A stretch of 64,000 nt of DNA from contig JH720366.1 of the NCBI GenBank assembly GCA_000231825.2, forward strand, positions 309,484 to 373,483, read 5' to 3'. The stretch comes from Tetrahymena elliotti 4EA (lineage: Eukaryota > Ciliophora > Oligohymenophorea > Hymenostomatida > Tetrahymenidae). The position numbers and the translations under genes were made by a program. The notes under the pieces were generated by a model, which made no database searches, was not told the origin of the DNA, and was given only the letters and a program-made list of their open reading frames with translations. Shown here in pieces: positions 1-14,555 of the stretch (within the stretch, counting starts at the first letter, position 1; the number at the start of each line of letters is the position of its first letter).

Positions 1-1370
<1,370 letters not shown>

Positions 1371-2073
1371 TTTTGCTATTCCTTATTTAAACTATTATTT
1401 AACTTTGAAAATATATAATCCTTTTTCTCAGTAAACAAGCAAGTAGTTTCTGACTTATTTATTAATCAATCAAATTTCTTAAATTTAATAATCTCAATCA
1501 ATCAAGTTTTCAAATTAACTCTCAAAAAAGATAATAAAGTAAATAAATAATTAATTTAATTAGATAGAAAGATAGATTCTTTTAAATAAAAAGTGATTGA
1601 TTCATTAGTATATCTATCTAACAATCTATCTATCTATCTAACATTATATTCTTTGTCATTATTGTTTGTTTGTTTGTTTAGATTTTTAAATTTTCAAAAT
1701 ATCAATGAAGAGTTTTTCTTTAAATTAACCTAGGAAGAGAAAAATGCATTTTCATTTAAAAGATGAATTGGTTTGAAAGAGAATGAAAAGAGATAAAATG
1801 GTGGATTTTGTCGAAAAAAAGAAGAAGATGGAGAAATTAGATTTATTTGAATTCAAAAAGATAGATAAATGGTGTATTAATTGTTTACTTAATTTCATTT
1901 ATGAGCCTCAAATATATAAATATTTTTATAAATAAGTAAAATTAGAAGCAGTTTTTACTTAGAAAATGTTAAAAAATTTAATAAAAAATATATTTATAAG
2001 TGGAAAAAGGAGCTTCCAATAAATATATAAAAATAATAGAATACAATATAATTTCTGTCAAGCAACAACGACA
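1371..2073. other. Divergent intergenic region between the Fused kinase and CK2 alpha genes
   Basis: This stretch separates two divergently transcribed genes, so it should carry both promoters. It is AT-rich and holds a TATC microsatellite near 1611-1641 and a TTTG run near 1663-1679. A 23-codon ORF begins near 1705 and ends in TGA before the CK2 start; it could be an upstream ORF or chance. No conserved gene was seen. Confidence 0.5.
1611..1679. repeat. TATC and TTTG microsatellites
   Basis: Interrupted tandem copies of TATC (about 1611-1641) are followed closely by tandem TTTG (about 1663-1679) in the shared upstream region of two divergent genes. Simple repeats of this sort are common in AT-rich ciliate spacers. 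Confidence 0.7.
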
Positions 2074-4234
2074 ATGAACATGTAATAAAAAATCGCACTC
2101 CCAAAGTATTACGCTAATGTGAATGAATTCATGCCAAAGGATTATTCAAATTATGAAGATTATGAAAACGAATGGGGGTAAATATATTATTTTTCTTACC
2201 ATTCTTTTCTGAATTTTTTCCTGCAAAATCCATCCATCTATCTATTTATTCAAAATTATCCTCAATAATCCCTAAATCAAAAAAGCCCAAAAGTTGTCTA
2301 CTAAAAACCAAATTTAGAAAAGGAACAAAACAAGTTATTTAGAAGCAAAATTAAATGATAAAACAGTAATAAGATAAGTCCCATAGGCTGCTTTTCTTAA
2401 TTTAGCAATCATATTTTCTGCATTGCAAACACCTGACGACAGTTTAATAAATTAAGAAATTTAAAACATTTGTTTAATTTGTTTTTTATGGAAACTTGAA
2501 AAGCAAGCAAAAAAATGTTTTTATTTAGCAAATAAGAATAAACCCATTCGCTAAGCGAAAATAAAGCAAGCCATTAAGGAATTAGAACATGAAATATGCA
2601 TTAATAACATTTAAAGCCTAATCTAATAAACATTTTAAATAAAATTAAAAGAAATCAAGACGATTATGAAGTAATCCGCAAATTAGGAAGAGGTAAATAC
2701 TCTGAAGTCTTTGATGGAATTAGTGTTATATCAAAGAAAAGAGTAGTTATTAAGGTCCTCAAGCCAGTCAAAAAGCGCAAAATTAAAAGAGAAATCAAGA
2801 TATTATAGATTTTGAAGGGAGGTCCTAACATTGTTGAATTGTTGGACGTAGTTCGCGACCCTGCATCCAAAACTCCTTCACTTGTAAAGATTGACTATAT
2901 ATTTATTAATTAAAACTCATTATCTTATTTCCTATCTATTTATTTTGGCTCAATAAGCCCATTTTTCAAAAAAACTAATTAAATAAAGTAACTAACAAAC
3001 TAACTCACTAACAATAGGTCTTTGAATAAATTGAAAATGTCGATTTTAGAAGTTAATTCCCTACCTTGACAGACTTAGAAATCAAATTCTACATGTTTGA
3101 AATTTTGAAAGTAATCTATTTTATTTCTCTTTTTCTTTCCAAATGCTATCAATTAAGAACATCTAAGCTTCAATAAGAACTTTATTTTCTTTCAATTAAT
3201 ATACTTGCTATATATTAATTTGAAAGCATATGTTATTTCATATGTTTTAATTCAAGCAAAATTATTTTTATTCACTTTCAACTCACTAACTAATTTATTT
3301 ATTTTTAAATTATTAACTAGGCTTTAGATTATTGTCACAGCAAAGGTATTATGCATAGAGATGTTAAGCCATAGAATATAATTGTTGATCCTAAAAATAA
3401 AATACTCAAATTGATTGATTGGGGTCTTGCTGAATTCTATCATCCTGGAACCGATTATAATGTTAGAGTAATTATTTTAATCTTGCAAAATATCTTTCAA
3501 ACAATATGATAAATTCTCTCAAAAATGTTTGATGATCTCTAAAATTCTAATTTCAACAAAATTTTATGATAATTAAAACAGGTTGCTTCTCGTTACTTCA
3601 AAGGTCCTGAATTGCTTGTTGACCAAAATTACTATGATTATTCTCTTGATATTTGGAGCACAGGAACTATGTTTGCATCAATGGTAAATTCAATAAAAAT
3701 ATGAATATTAGTGCTATAAAACTCTTTAAAATAATCCAAAAAGATTTTTAAGAAAGAACCTTTCTTCTAAGGTGCAGATAATCAAGACTAATTAGTAAAA
3801 ATTGCTAAAGTTTTAGGTACAGAAGACTTACATAAATATATTAAGAAATATGATTTAGTATTAGATGCTAGTTACCACAAGATTCTCGGAAAGTAAAAAT
3901 TATTTTTAATCAATCTAGTTTATCATAAAAAAAATGTAAAAATTAATTAATAAATTAGTTATCCTAAGAAACCTTGGGCTAAGTTCATTACAGAGGATAA
4001 TAAACATCTTTGCCATGATTAAGCTATTGACCTCCTTTCTAAGATGTTAATCTATGATAATGTAAAATAGATTATTTAAAAGTTATTTCAGTTTGAATAG
4101 TTAAATAAAAATAATTAAAGGCTTTAAGAATTACTCCTAAGGATGCTATGGAACACCCTTATTTTGAATAAGTTCGTAATCTCACTCCCTCTGGTCTTAT
4201 TAATCTTTTAAAACAACAATAAAATCAATAGTGA
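2074..4234 (+). CDS. CSNK2A: Casein kinase 2 catalytic subunit alpha
   Basis: Eight exons (about 2074-2177, 2652-2883, 3018-3110, 3321-3467, 3582-3683, 3744-3892, 3959-4061, 4121-4234) join in frame to a 347-residue protein, close to the usual length without the vertebrate tail. CK2 is a constitutively active acidophilic Ser/Thr kinase acting in nucleus and cytoplasm. Hallmarks seen: [10 protein letters not shown] glycine loop, [20 protein letters not shown] with the CK2 basic cluster, [11 protein letters not shown] catalytic loop, DWG in place of DFG (the CK2 signature), [17 protein letters not shown] and AMEHPYF near the end. The start at 2074 gives an N-terminus ending in YEDYENEWG, as in other CK2 alpha proteins. 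TAA/TAG codons fall at conserved Gln positions. The 3' end faces the PP2A gene. Confidence 0.96.
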
Positions 4235-5218
4235 AAATCCCATCTAAAACTCATATTTTTTTACCTTACTATAATAATATTATGATATATCTAAATCGTT
4301 CATTGCTCTTTTGTATATGTTTTCTACAAGTATTTCAAAGAGAATATAATAGTTTCATTTTCATTAAATTCAAGCTATTTCTAAATGCTAAATAACAAAC
4401 ACATCAGCATTCTATTTTATTTGAATTAATAATAATGTTTTCTCACCAATAAATTCTATTTTCAAATAAATTGTTTATGTTTTTCCAAACCAAACAAAAA
4501 AAAACAGTGAAAAATAAAAATAAATAAATAAAGAAATAAATTAATTAATTTAAAAATTACAAATAAAAATTTATTAAAAGCTGAATTTAATCGAATTGAA
4601 TTCGAATGAGTTTTTGAAATGGAAATTTTAATTGCTTATTTGATTTAAATAATTTCACTTCAAATTATTTTTTTTAATTATTTATTTGTCTAAAATAAAA
4701 AAGCTAGAAATTTATTTAGATTTTTGGTTATTTTTTATGGAAAAATATTGATGAAAATAAAAAAGGAAAGAAAGGAATAAAATATTATGATAATGAATGA
4801 TTGTCTTAATTGTGCAAACAAAAATCAATATAAAGAACAAAAGGTTTTGTTGATTTATTTATTTAACTACTAAGGAGTATTAAGTAGAGTAAAAAACAGC
4901 AATTTATATATATAGAGAATAAGTAGTTAGCTATGCTATGCATGTATTGATTGATTGATATGTTGGTTTGTTGGTTGAATTTATTTGGGAGAATTGTTTT
5001 TGTTTGTTGCTAAGTCTTAAAATGAATAATTTATAATTGATTATTTTATTTGTTGGTTGATTGGTTAGTTGTTATACCTTGATGAAATAGAAAATTTATT
5101 ATTATTTTATTGGTAGTTTTTGATTGTCTACTATTTTATTATTCTAAAAGGTTTTTATTTTATGTTTTAGCATCTTTCCTTCTGTCCACATTACATCTTT
5201 TTTTGCATAATTATGCTC
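4235..5218. other. Convergent intergenic region between CK2 alpha and PP2A catalytic subunit
   Basis: About 1 kb of AT-rich sequence lies between two convergent 3' ends. It contains repeated TTGATTGATTGG-like stretches near 4940-5070 but no recognisable gene. Both 3' UTRs and polyadenylation sites should lie here. Confidence 0.5.
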
Positions 5219-7121
5219 TCAAAGGAAATAGTCAGGAACTCTACGAGAGGCATGAGGTTCGTTTGTTCTAGGAGCAGGTTCGAATTACATACTATATTTT
5301 TACATTAAAATATTTTAATTATTTTATTTTTTCATAAAATCATCTATTTTAAATATGCTTTCAATCGTATTCATATTTTAAATAAATTTAATGCAATAAA
5401 TATGAAAAATGAATTTACTAGTTGAGCTTAAGACCATCATCAACTTCCATAATTGAAGCTTAATTACCACATCTATAACAATAATTTGGTGCTGAGAAAA
5501 TAGTTACACACTTTTTATTATGAACGTGTTGATATCCCTATTTATAAAATATATTTTGGTTTTTATCTGTTTTCTTTCATTTTCCTATAAATTTTAATGT
5601 TTGAATGAGTTATTACATCCATAACAAGCTAGTGAGCTCTGGCAATGAGCTTTAATTTGTTTTAGTGAATGAATTTTTCTGTGATATCGTGACCCCAAGT
5701 CCAACCAGCACCTCTGGGAGAAAGACCCCAACCTTTATTTAAATACAATTAATTTATATAAATGTTTAAAGTTTGTATATTTATTTACCTGTTCTTTAAT
5801 CATCAGGATCTGACCATAAAAGATCACACATAGGACCTTCGTGAGGGAGTTCTTAGAAACGATTAAGAGAACGAATCTAATCAAGATTTTCAATAGCTGG
5901 GGATAAACCACCATGTAAGCAGAAAAGCTAAATTTTAATAAAAATGGGAACGTTAATTAATTGTTTGCAATTATGGGCTACTATAATTCAGCTTGCTATG
6001 TTATTTCACTTTTTAAACATCCAAGTAAATAATATTTGTTGACATTTTGCATGTCTATCTGTCTGTCTTAAAAAGTGTAATCAATGATCTAAAAAATTAA
6101 TTTTTTACTTGAGATTCAATTAATGCAGTAAGAGGGAGATAGAGGAAAACATCAGTAAAGTATTTCCAAACATTTTCATTGCCATACTTTTTGTAGCATT
6201 CATCGTAAAAACCATAAATCTTATTGATTTCTCTGTTTTCATGATTACCTCTCAAAATAGTAACACGATCTTTAAAGCGAACCTTTAATGAGAATATCAA
6301 AGAAACAGTTTCTACTGAGTTAGAACCTCTATCAACATAATCACCCATGAAAAGATAGTTAGTATCCTATCATAAATTATAAATAAGAATGAGATAAGAA
6401 ATTAATAAATGCAAATAAGAGCCATTTTATTTAAGGAGTTGACCAACAAATAAATAAATAAATGAGTTTGTTTGAAGTGTATTAAACAAAAAAAAAATAA
6501 TCAAAAAAGCAAGCAAGCAAGCAAACAAACAAAGTAGGAAAGAATTATTAGTTTGTTAATAATTATTTGTTTGTTTGCGAAGAAGCAAGTAATATAATTT
6601 ATTAATTTATTATTGGACTTTCTAAAATTTTTATTTCACTCCTAAATATATTTAAAAAAGCAACTAATCTTTAATTTCTTTCTTCTTTCTCTTTAATATA
6701 TATAATAAAGAAAGCGAAGACTATCAAAAAAAACGTACTTTATAGTATGCCTTATTTAAATAAAATTTTATAGGCTTTATTTTTTGCTGCTCGGCAACAT
6801 TAAATCAAACCAAAACAAAAATCTTACAGGAGGTTTGCCACCGATTCTGAAAAGTTCAATCAAATCATGGAATTAGCCATGGATATCACCGCAAACTGTC
6901 ACTGGGGCTTTTACTGTTGTTACATTATTCTCTTCAGCTAAAATTTCTTTAACCTACATTCAAAATAAATCAAATTAACTTTGAAATCAACAACTTCTTT
7001 CAATAATTACCTTGTCACACAATATTTTGACATCATTTTCAGCTAATGGCTTGCATTGCCATAGCTACTCTATGTACTTATCAAAATTACCAAGGTCGCT
7101 ACTTGTTAGTTTAGGAGGCAT
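5219..7121 (-). CDS. PPP2C: Protein phosphatase 2A catalytic subunit
   Basis: Seven exons (7121-7011, 6953-6828, 6366-6109, 5927-5789, 5732-5617, 5537-5419, 5291-5219) join in frame to 313 residues, against 309 in animals. It is the catalytic subunit of the PP2A Ser/Thr phosphatase holoenzyme. All metal-binding motifs of the PPP family are present: GDIHGQFHDL, GDYVDRG, RGNHE, and the histidines in CLHGGLSP and [21 protein letters not shown] follows. The C-terminus ends RRVPDYFL, the tail whose last leucine is carboxymethylated in PP2A. Residues [19 protein letters not shown] and the tail fit PP2A better than PP4 or PP6. Odd: [13 protein letters not shown] has Ser-Asn where most PP2A proteins have Tyr-Tyr. 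The start is the only ATG giving the conserved length. Confidence 0.95.
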
Positions 7122-10100
7122 ATTAAATAAACTCTTTTTACTGCTGCTTTTTTAATTATATTTCTTTTCTTTCTTCCTTTCTTTTTAATTTATTTATTTA
7201 ATTTATTAATAATATTGTATTTAACTATATTCTTAACTCTTTTCATACAATTATTCCTTCAAATACACAAGCAAAAAAATAAACAAGCATATAGCAAAAA
7301 ACAAACAATCTAGCAGAGAAATAATAATTTATTAGTTAATTAATAAATAAAGAAGACTCAATTTTATATATGCTCCTACATACATACATGTATGCATACG
7401 AACATATATTTTCAAGACAAACATATGATTGCAATTAATTAGAAGTATAACATAAAACCTTAATTTCTTGGTTTGTCATTCATTTTTTATTAATAAACCA
7501 AAACTTCCTCTGAATCAATAAGTAATGATCCTTTATTTCTTATTCATTTACTCAATAAATAAATTTTGGGATATAATTTTTTATTTTGTTCTTTTAAATA
7601 TATGATTTTTGATGCTAATTGTTTTTCTATTTAATTTTATTTACAACCAATCAATCACCTTTTCTGTCCTGATTTCGTCTACCAACAACTCATTTAAAAC
7701 CTCAAATAACTCCTTTCTCTCCCATGAATTAAAACATGGAACCCTAAATACAAAACTCAGATTAAAGTTGCTGTTTGTAAATGATCTAATACTTCAGTAA
7801 TTTAGAGAGAAAAAAATCAGTAAGATGATTTAACTTTAGACTGTTTAATAAACATTCTTTCTTATCTTTAAATTTTTATTTCCAGAAAATACAAATTTGC
7901 TTGGAATTAGTAGAAAATTTAAAACTCTAAACAAAAATTGATAATAAATTCTGTTATTTTGTTAAATTCAAGTAAATAAAAATCATCAAAAACAAAACCA
8001 TTGTAAGGATCATTTAAATTAGTAATTATATTTCTTTTTCAGCTTTTTATTTCCTAATCTTCTACTAAATTAAACAAAATGAAATTAGAATTTTATTTTT
8101 CACTCAAATTTAAAACAAAAACTCTCAACAAAGGACTAATTTTAGAGCTAAGATGAACCATTTCAATAAAATGCTTTATTAAAAGCATCAGAAGTTAGGC
8201 TTTGTTTTAAAGAATCGATTTTTTGAATGGCATCAGTAATACTAAATAAAAAATTAATAAAAAACCTGCATTTTATTTTGGAAGTTAAAAAATAAAAAAA
8301 CTTAAACAAATAAAATTAAAAAATACTCAATAATTCTTAAATTAAGAATAATTATTTTTTATTTTAAATGAAAAACCTGTTCAAAAAATATTATTCTCTT
8401 CATTCCTTAAAAGGCATTGATTTAGCAATTTACATTTTGTTAATAGTATTATCTTTCCTATTTTTAGTTTTCACTTTAGACAATTATTTAATTAAAAAAA
8501 TATACAGTAACTTTTAGAAAAATATTTACAAATTAACATAACTTTTTTATTATTTATCAAAAATTACCAATGAAAAATAATAAAATTATAAAAAATAATA
8601 TGTTTTAATAATTATAAGTTTTATCTTGATAGATTCATAGGATTGAGTTTTAATTAAAACACAAGATTCAATTTGTGATTAATTTTTTAGAAAAAATTAT
8701 TTATTTTAGAATAATTGTTCTCGAAATTAACAAATAAACAAATTAATTTGAAATTTTCAAGAACAATATTTCTATTTTAAATTGCTTTCAAGAATTTCTT
8801 TTGACAATTTTTGGGTGTTTGTGGACTTAATTTTTTTGATCTTTGAAAAAATTTAAATTTTAAAACAATAATTTATTGAAATTTATTATATCAATCTTCA
8901 ACTTTAAAGATTATAATTTTTTTTTTTTCCTCATAATAATTTATAAAAAGTTTTATGCTATTTATTATCAAAATGTTGAATTAGATGTAAAGAATATTCT
9001 TGAGATAACTAATTTTTCATTAAATGTTAATTCATTTAAAAATATTTTTTGAAATAATTTATTTCTCTCTTACAATTAAAAAATTATTGAAGCATGCTTT
9101 TAATAGACAGTCTAAAATATTGCTTTTTTTAGGTGAAAAAATAAAAAATTTACTTTCTAATTATTTCTTAGATGCTTTGTTTGTTTCTTTTTAAAATTGA
9201 TAAAAAGATTTTAGCTCGTAAATTGGTTTCTCTTAAAATTAAATTTAAGTTTATTTAGAATTAAAAAATCAAATTTTATTAGATAATTTACAAAAAAAAT
9301 GAATTTGAATGAATGTACATTAAATAAATTCAACTAAAAAATTAATTTTTCTCCTAAACATTAAAACATCATTAAAAGCAAACTATTTTATTTACATTTA
9401 AAATTTAAAAAAAAAAAACCAAAAAGAGATATTAAACTAAAATATTGTACATAGAAAGCTCTATTTGTTAGAAAATATAAAGTTTAAGATGAAAATAAAG
9501 CACCATTTTTAATGAAATAAATTCTTTTTATTATTGGTAAAATCAATGTTTCTAAAAAATTTTAAATATCTTATTTAAAAGTATTTTGTTTTGGTTTGAA
9601 TCCATAGATTATTGATGAATTTCTGATCAATATTTTGAATAATATATCCTTAAAAATAAAAGAATGAATGAAATATGTGCTTTTAATATATTTAATATTA
9701 TAATAAAAGATAATGGATTCCCACGTATAAAAAATTGTAAAAGTTAAAAAAATTGGTTTGAAGAAATAATTAAATTTGCAAAAAGCTTTTGATAAAGAGA
9801 GAGGCAGATCAAAAAGGGCACGCATATATGAATATTGATAAATGAACTTAAAAATATATGTCAATATGTGTTAATTTATTAGAGTTTGATATGGAAACTG
9901 TATGATAAAGATTGTTTTGAACAAAATTTAGATAAATTATTATTGGGATTGCTTAATAACTTAATTATTGAAAGAAAATAAATTGAATAAAAATATAGCA
10001 AAGTATTAAGGAATCTATCTTAATTGAATAAAATAAAATAAAAGAAAAAAGAAAGGACTGCAAGCAAATAAATAAATATTGATTGATAAATAATTTAAAA

Positions 10101-10229
10101 GAGTCATAAAATAAAAATAAACAGAAGATATCTTAAAAAAATATACAATATTAGTATTCATAATAATAGATAGGTAGAAAAAAATAGAGCGTAAATACAT
10201 AAAAACATTATAATTTAGTTAGCTAGCAA
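7122..10229. other. Gene-poor intergenic region of 3.1 kb
   Basis: This is the divergent upstream region of the PP2A and coatomer alpha genes and is unusually long for this window. It is mostly low-complexity A/T. Two islands of somewhat more balanced composition (about 7660-7790 and 8110-8250) can be read as short minus-strand open stretches with TAA/TAG as Gln, for example SITDAIQKIDSLKQSL, but TGA codons interrupt them. I could not join them to a gene. An ORF at 9571-9864 is low-complexity and probably chance. Confidence 0.45.
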
Positions 10230-13200
10230 ATGATTGTAAAATTTGAGACAAAAAGTAAAAGAGTAAAGGGTTTAGCATTTCATCCCATCAGACCTTGGTT
10301 GCTATCTGCTTTGCACACTGGTTAAATATAACTTTGGGATTACAGACTCAAAACATTATTAGATGAATTCGTTGATCACGATGGTCCAGTTAGAGGTATT
10401 GATTTCCACCCTAACTAACCTCTTTTCGTTTCTGGTGGTGATGACTTCAAGATTAGAGTTTGGAATTATAAGCTTAGAAAATGTTTGTTTATTATGAAGG
10501 GTCATTTAGATTATATCCGTACAGTCTAGTTCCATAAAGAACTTCCTTGGATTGTTAGTTCTTCAGATGATTAAACAATTCGTATTTGGAATTGGTAAAG
10601 TCGTTCAATGATTGCAATTTTAACTGGTCATTCTCACTATGTTATGTGTGCCAAATTCCATCCTACATAAGATCTTATTGTTTCTTGTTCTCTTGATTAG
10701 ACTTTACGTATTTGGGATTTCAGTGCTACTCGTAAAAAATCCATGCAATCAAACTCAAAAGTAAAAAAATAATTCACAATATATTTAACTTATTTTAAAA
10801 AGCTATTTGTTGATGTAACCTCCCAAATAAATAAGTAGCATTTAAAATAGATTTCACTGAGGCAAATTATATTCAATTAAGATTATAAAATTAAATTAAT
10901 TCAAATATATCTGGGCTATTACTCATTTTAATCCTTATTTTTTCTTAGACATAAAATCAAAATTTTGGAGCAAATGATGTTGAAGTTCATTCAGTTCTTG
11001 AAACTCACGAAAGAGGTGTTAATTGGTGCGACTTCCATCCAGATATGAATTTGATTGTCTCTGGTGCTGATGATAGAAAAATTAAGCTTTGGAAATTCAA
11101 TGAAACCAGAGCTTGGGATCATGATTCTTTGTATGGCCACAAAAATAACGTTTCATCTGTTGTTTTCCATCCAAAGTTAAGTAATAAACAAAAAAACAAA
11201 TAAATAAATTAAATTTAGAGAGAGTTTTTCTAATCAAAGAATGAAAATGCAAAAAAATATTAATGAAACAAATATTTTAAAAATATAATAGATCTTGTTA
11301 TTTCCAATAGTGAGGATAAGACAACTAAAGTTTGGGATTTGAACAGAAGAGTTGCTATTTCAACATTTACTAGAGATAATGATAGATTCTGGGTTGTTGC
11401 TGTTCATCCTTAGAATTTAACTTTTGCTTCGGGTTGTGATAATGGTTTCTATGTATTCAGTTTATTCTCTGATAAAATGCCTTAGTCCCTTCCTGATCCT
11501 AATTGTCTTTTGTTTGGTTATAGAAAATAGATCAAAGCTTACAACTTTGTTAAAAAAAGCATTACAGTTTCAAAGGAATTTGAAAGTCAAGCAAGTGTCA
11601 TTTAGGAAAACATCAATTTCTTCTAATAAAATCCTTTTGAAACTTCATAAGCTTAATTCTTAGTTGGAGTTGATAGCAAAGATAAAGCAATCTATAAATT
11701 CCATTTATTAATTTATAACACTAACAACTATGATGATTTGCAAAAAGAAAGAGAAGACTGCAAGTCCTTTATGGGAAGAGGTGCTGTTTTTGTTTCCAAG
11801 AATAAAATTGTCAGAATCAAGGAAAACAGAGAAGTTGAAATCTTTAATTTCGATTTAAACACGTAAAAATATTTCAAAATAAATATTTGTTTAAATAAAT
11901 TCTAAAAAAATAGTTAAAGCAATCTTATTTCTGATATTGCTGATGTTAACAGAGTTTTTTCAGGTCCTATTGGAAATGTAATTATAAAGATTTAAAGTTA
12001 AAAAATCTCAAATAAATTAATAAATAATTTTAGGTTATTTTTAGCACTGATGATAGCTTAATCCTTTACAATATCACTTCTAAGAAAGAAATAGGCAAAA
12101 TTCCTATGAAAGCTGAATATAAAGTTAAAAATGCTTACTGGAATAAAAATAACAGCATGGTTGCTCTTGTAGCAAAGAAATCCATTCATATTATGAATAA
12201 AAACTTTGGAAAGATTTGTTCTATCAATGAAAAATTTAATGTTAAATCATTAATCTGGCATGGAAATGTTTTAATTTATACTACCATCAATCACTTAAAG
12301 TTTGGACTTCTTAATGGTGACAGTGGAATTATTAAATGCATTGAGGAAAATCTTAAAGCAGTTAAAGTTGAAGGTAATTATTATTTTATTGAATGACTGT
12401 TTTGTATCTTAATAAATCAATTTAAATTAGGTAACACCTTCTTCGGTATTAACCCTTCAGCTGAAATAGTTACTATTAATATCAACACTGAAGAATTGCA
12501 ATTAAAGAAATCTTTGTTTGATAAGAATTGGGAAAAGATTAAATATTACATGGATGCTAATAATAAATTAGGAAACTCTGTTATTTCTTATTTGTACAAA
12601 AAGAACTATTCTGGTATTGCACTCAATTTAGTTACTGATCCTAAAACCAGATTCTCTTTAGCCATTAATTCTGGTAATCTTGAATAAGCTTTCAAGTGTG
12701 CTAAAGATCTTAAGGACAAAGAAACTTGGGCTGTAAATAAATAATTTCTTTATTTTTCTTATATTTTAAATAACTTTTTATTAAAAAATAGAAATTAGCT
12801 CAAGAAGCAATCAGATAGGGAGACCACCAAATAGTTGAAATCGCCTATTAGAATATAAAAGAATATGAAAAGTTGTCTTTCTTATACACAGTTTGTGGTA
12901 AAACTGAATATTTAAAGAAGATGCTTGAAATTTCTCAAAAAAGAGGAGATATCATGAGCAGATTTAATAATTCTCTTTATCTTGGTAATGTTGAAGAAAG
13001 AATTAAAATTTTAGCTGATTCTAACTAACTTGCTCTTGCTTACTTGATGGCAGTTGCCCATAATAAGACTGAATATGCTGAAACTTTAAAGAAGGGAATG
13101 GAGACAGTTCCAGGTATTTCTTTATTTATTTATTCATTCATTCATTTTTATTCTAAATTCTAAAATATAAAAAAGATATTCAATAACTCAAACAATTCAA

Positions 13201-14555
13201 AATGAGTGCTCTTGTTCCTCCTAAGCCTTTGGTTAAAGTTATTGAAAGCAGTCCTTAAGCTTAAAGAAAGTGGCCTTAAAATCATATCCCTGAAGAATAT
13301 ATGGTTGTGCTTGCTGATCAAGATAACTAAGAATAACAAACAAATCTTCCTGATACTGCAGTCCAACAAAATATTGTAGATGAAGAACCAACTAATATTG
13401 ATGAAGACACCAAAAAATAAGAAGGTGCTAAACCTAACTTTGCTAACCAAGTTGATGATGAAGAAATTGAAGATGCTGGTGATGTTTGGCCTGATGTTGA
13501 ATTACCAGATGATTTAGATCTTCCTGATGAAGGTCCTTCAGTTTCAGAATAAGCCCCTGTTGCTTCAAGCTTCATTTAACCTGAAAGCAAATTGCTTAAA
13601 ACTGTTAAACAATCTCTCATCCCTTCCAATCACATTATTTTTGGATTCTATGAAAATGCTTTCTCTTTCTGGAAAAAGCAGCTTGGTATTTATAACTTTG
13701 ATCCTTTATTATCTGAAGCTATCAAAGTAGCTACCTCTTCATTAACTGTAATATCTTCTATTCCTTATGTCCAACCTACTATTTCTCCAATTCATCAAGA
13801 CAACAAGTAAATAGCTTCTTATTTTTTAATTTTAAAAAACAATATTTTAATAATTTAATAATAGACCATTTATTTGCAGAAACCTTGGTTCCCTTGAAGC
13901 TTTATTGAAAAAAGCTCAAAAGTTTACTACTGAAGGTAAATTCTAAGATTCTGAAAATGCTTTCTATGATATTTTACACTCAATCCCATTTGTCAAATTA
14001 CAAAAAGAATAAGAAATTAATGATATTAAATCTTTAATTTAAATTTGTTTCAACTATATTATGGCAATGAAATGTGAACTTAGAAAAAATTAAGAACCTG
14101 ATAGAACTTTTGAATTACAATGCTATATGGCTATATGTAATCTCAAGCCCAGTCATCGTGTTCTCACATTAAAATAAGCTATGAGTGCTGCTTACAAAAA
14201 TAAAAATTTCATATATTGCAGCTATTTCGCTAAAAAATTAATTAGAGTTCTTGAAGCTAATCCTAATGCTGCCAAACCTGAAGTTTTGTAAAGTGCTTAA
14301 AAATTCCTTAGAGCTTGCGAAACTCAAGGTACTAATGCTTAACAAATAGTATTCGATGATGCATGGTTATACGATGATGATGCAACATATAACATTGATC
14401 CTGCAACTATGAAAATAAATAAAAATATTAAAGAAGCTGCTAAATGTCCTTATTGCACAGCTAAAGTTGACCAATCTCTTAATGAAACTATTTGTCCTCT
14501 TTGTAATTTAGGAAAAATAGGAGCATAAGTTATAGGGATTAAGTTAGATTAATGA
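10230..14555 (+). CDS. COPA: Coatomer subunit alpha (COPI coat)
   Basis: Nine exons (about 10230-10760, 10949-11180, 11292-11862, 11914-11977, 12034-12373, 12431-12732, 12792-13113, 13176-13806, 13880-14555) join in frame to about 1222 residues, matching the family. Alpha-COP is the WD40 scaffold of the COPI coat on Golgi-derived vesicles and recognises KKXX cargo tails. Seen: N-terminal WD40 propeller starting [15 protein letters not shown], with [31 protein letters not shown] and CSLDQTLRIWD; a second beta-propeller and solenoid with [15 protein letters not shown] and [14 protein letters not shown]; an acidic linker near residues 855-910; and a COPI C-terminal domain. The end has two CxxC pairs (CPYC, CPLC) before a final IGIKLDQ. 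It is convergent with giant gene copy A. Confidence 0.96.

Noticed and set aside
9571..9864. 97-residue minus-strand ORF
   Set aside because: Phe/Ile/Tyr/Lys-rich, low-complexity product as expected from A/T-rich non-coding DNA; no motif recognised.
10914..10932. 19-base match between a coatomer alpha intron and the A-B spacer near 26937
   Set aside because: A few matches of this length are expected by chance in 64 kb of DNA this rich in A and T.
12106..12687. Two separate plus-strand ORFs as independent small genes
   Set aside because: They are consecutive exons of coatomer alpha, split by a short intron at about 12374-12430.
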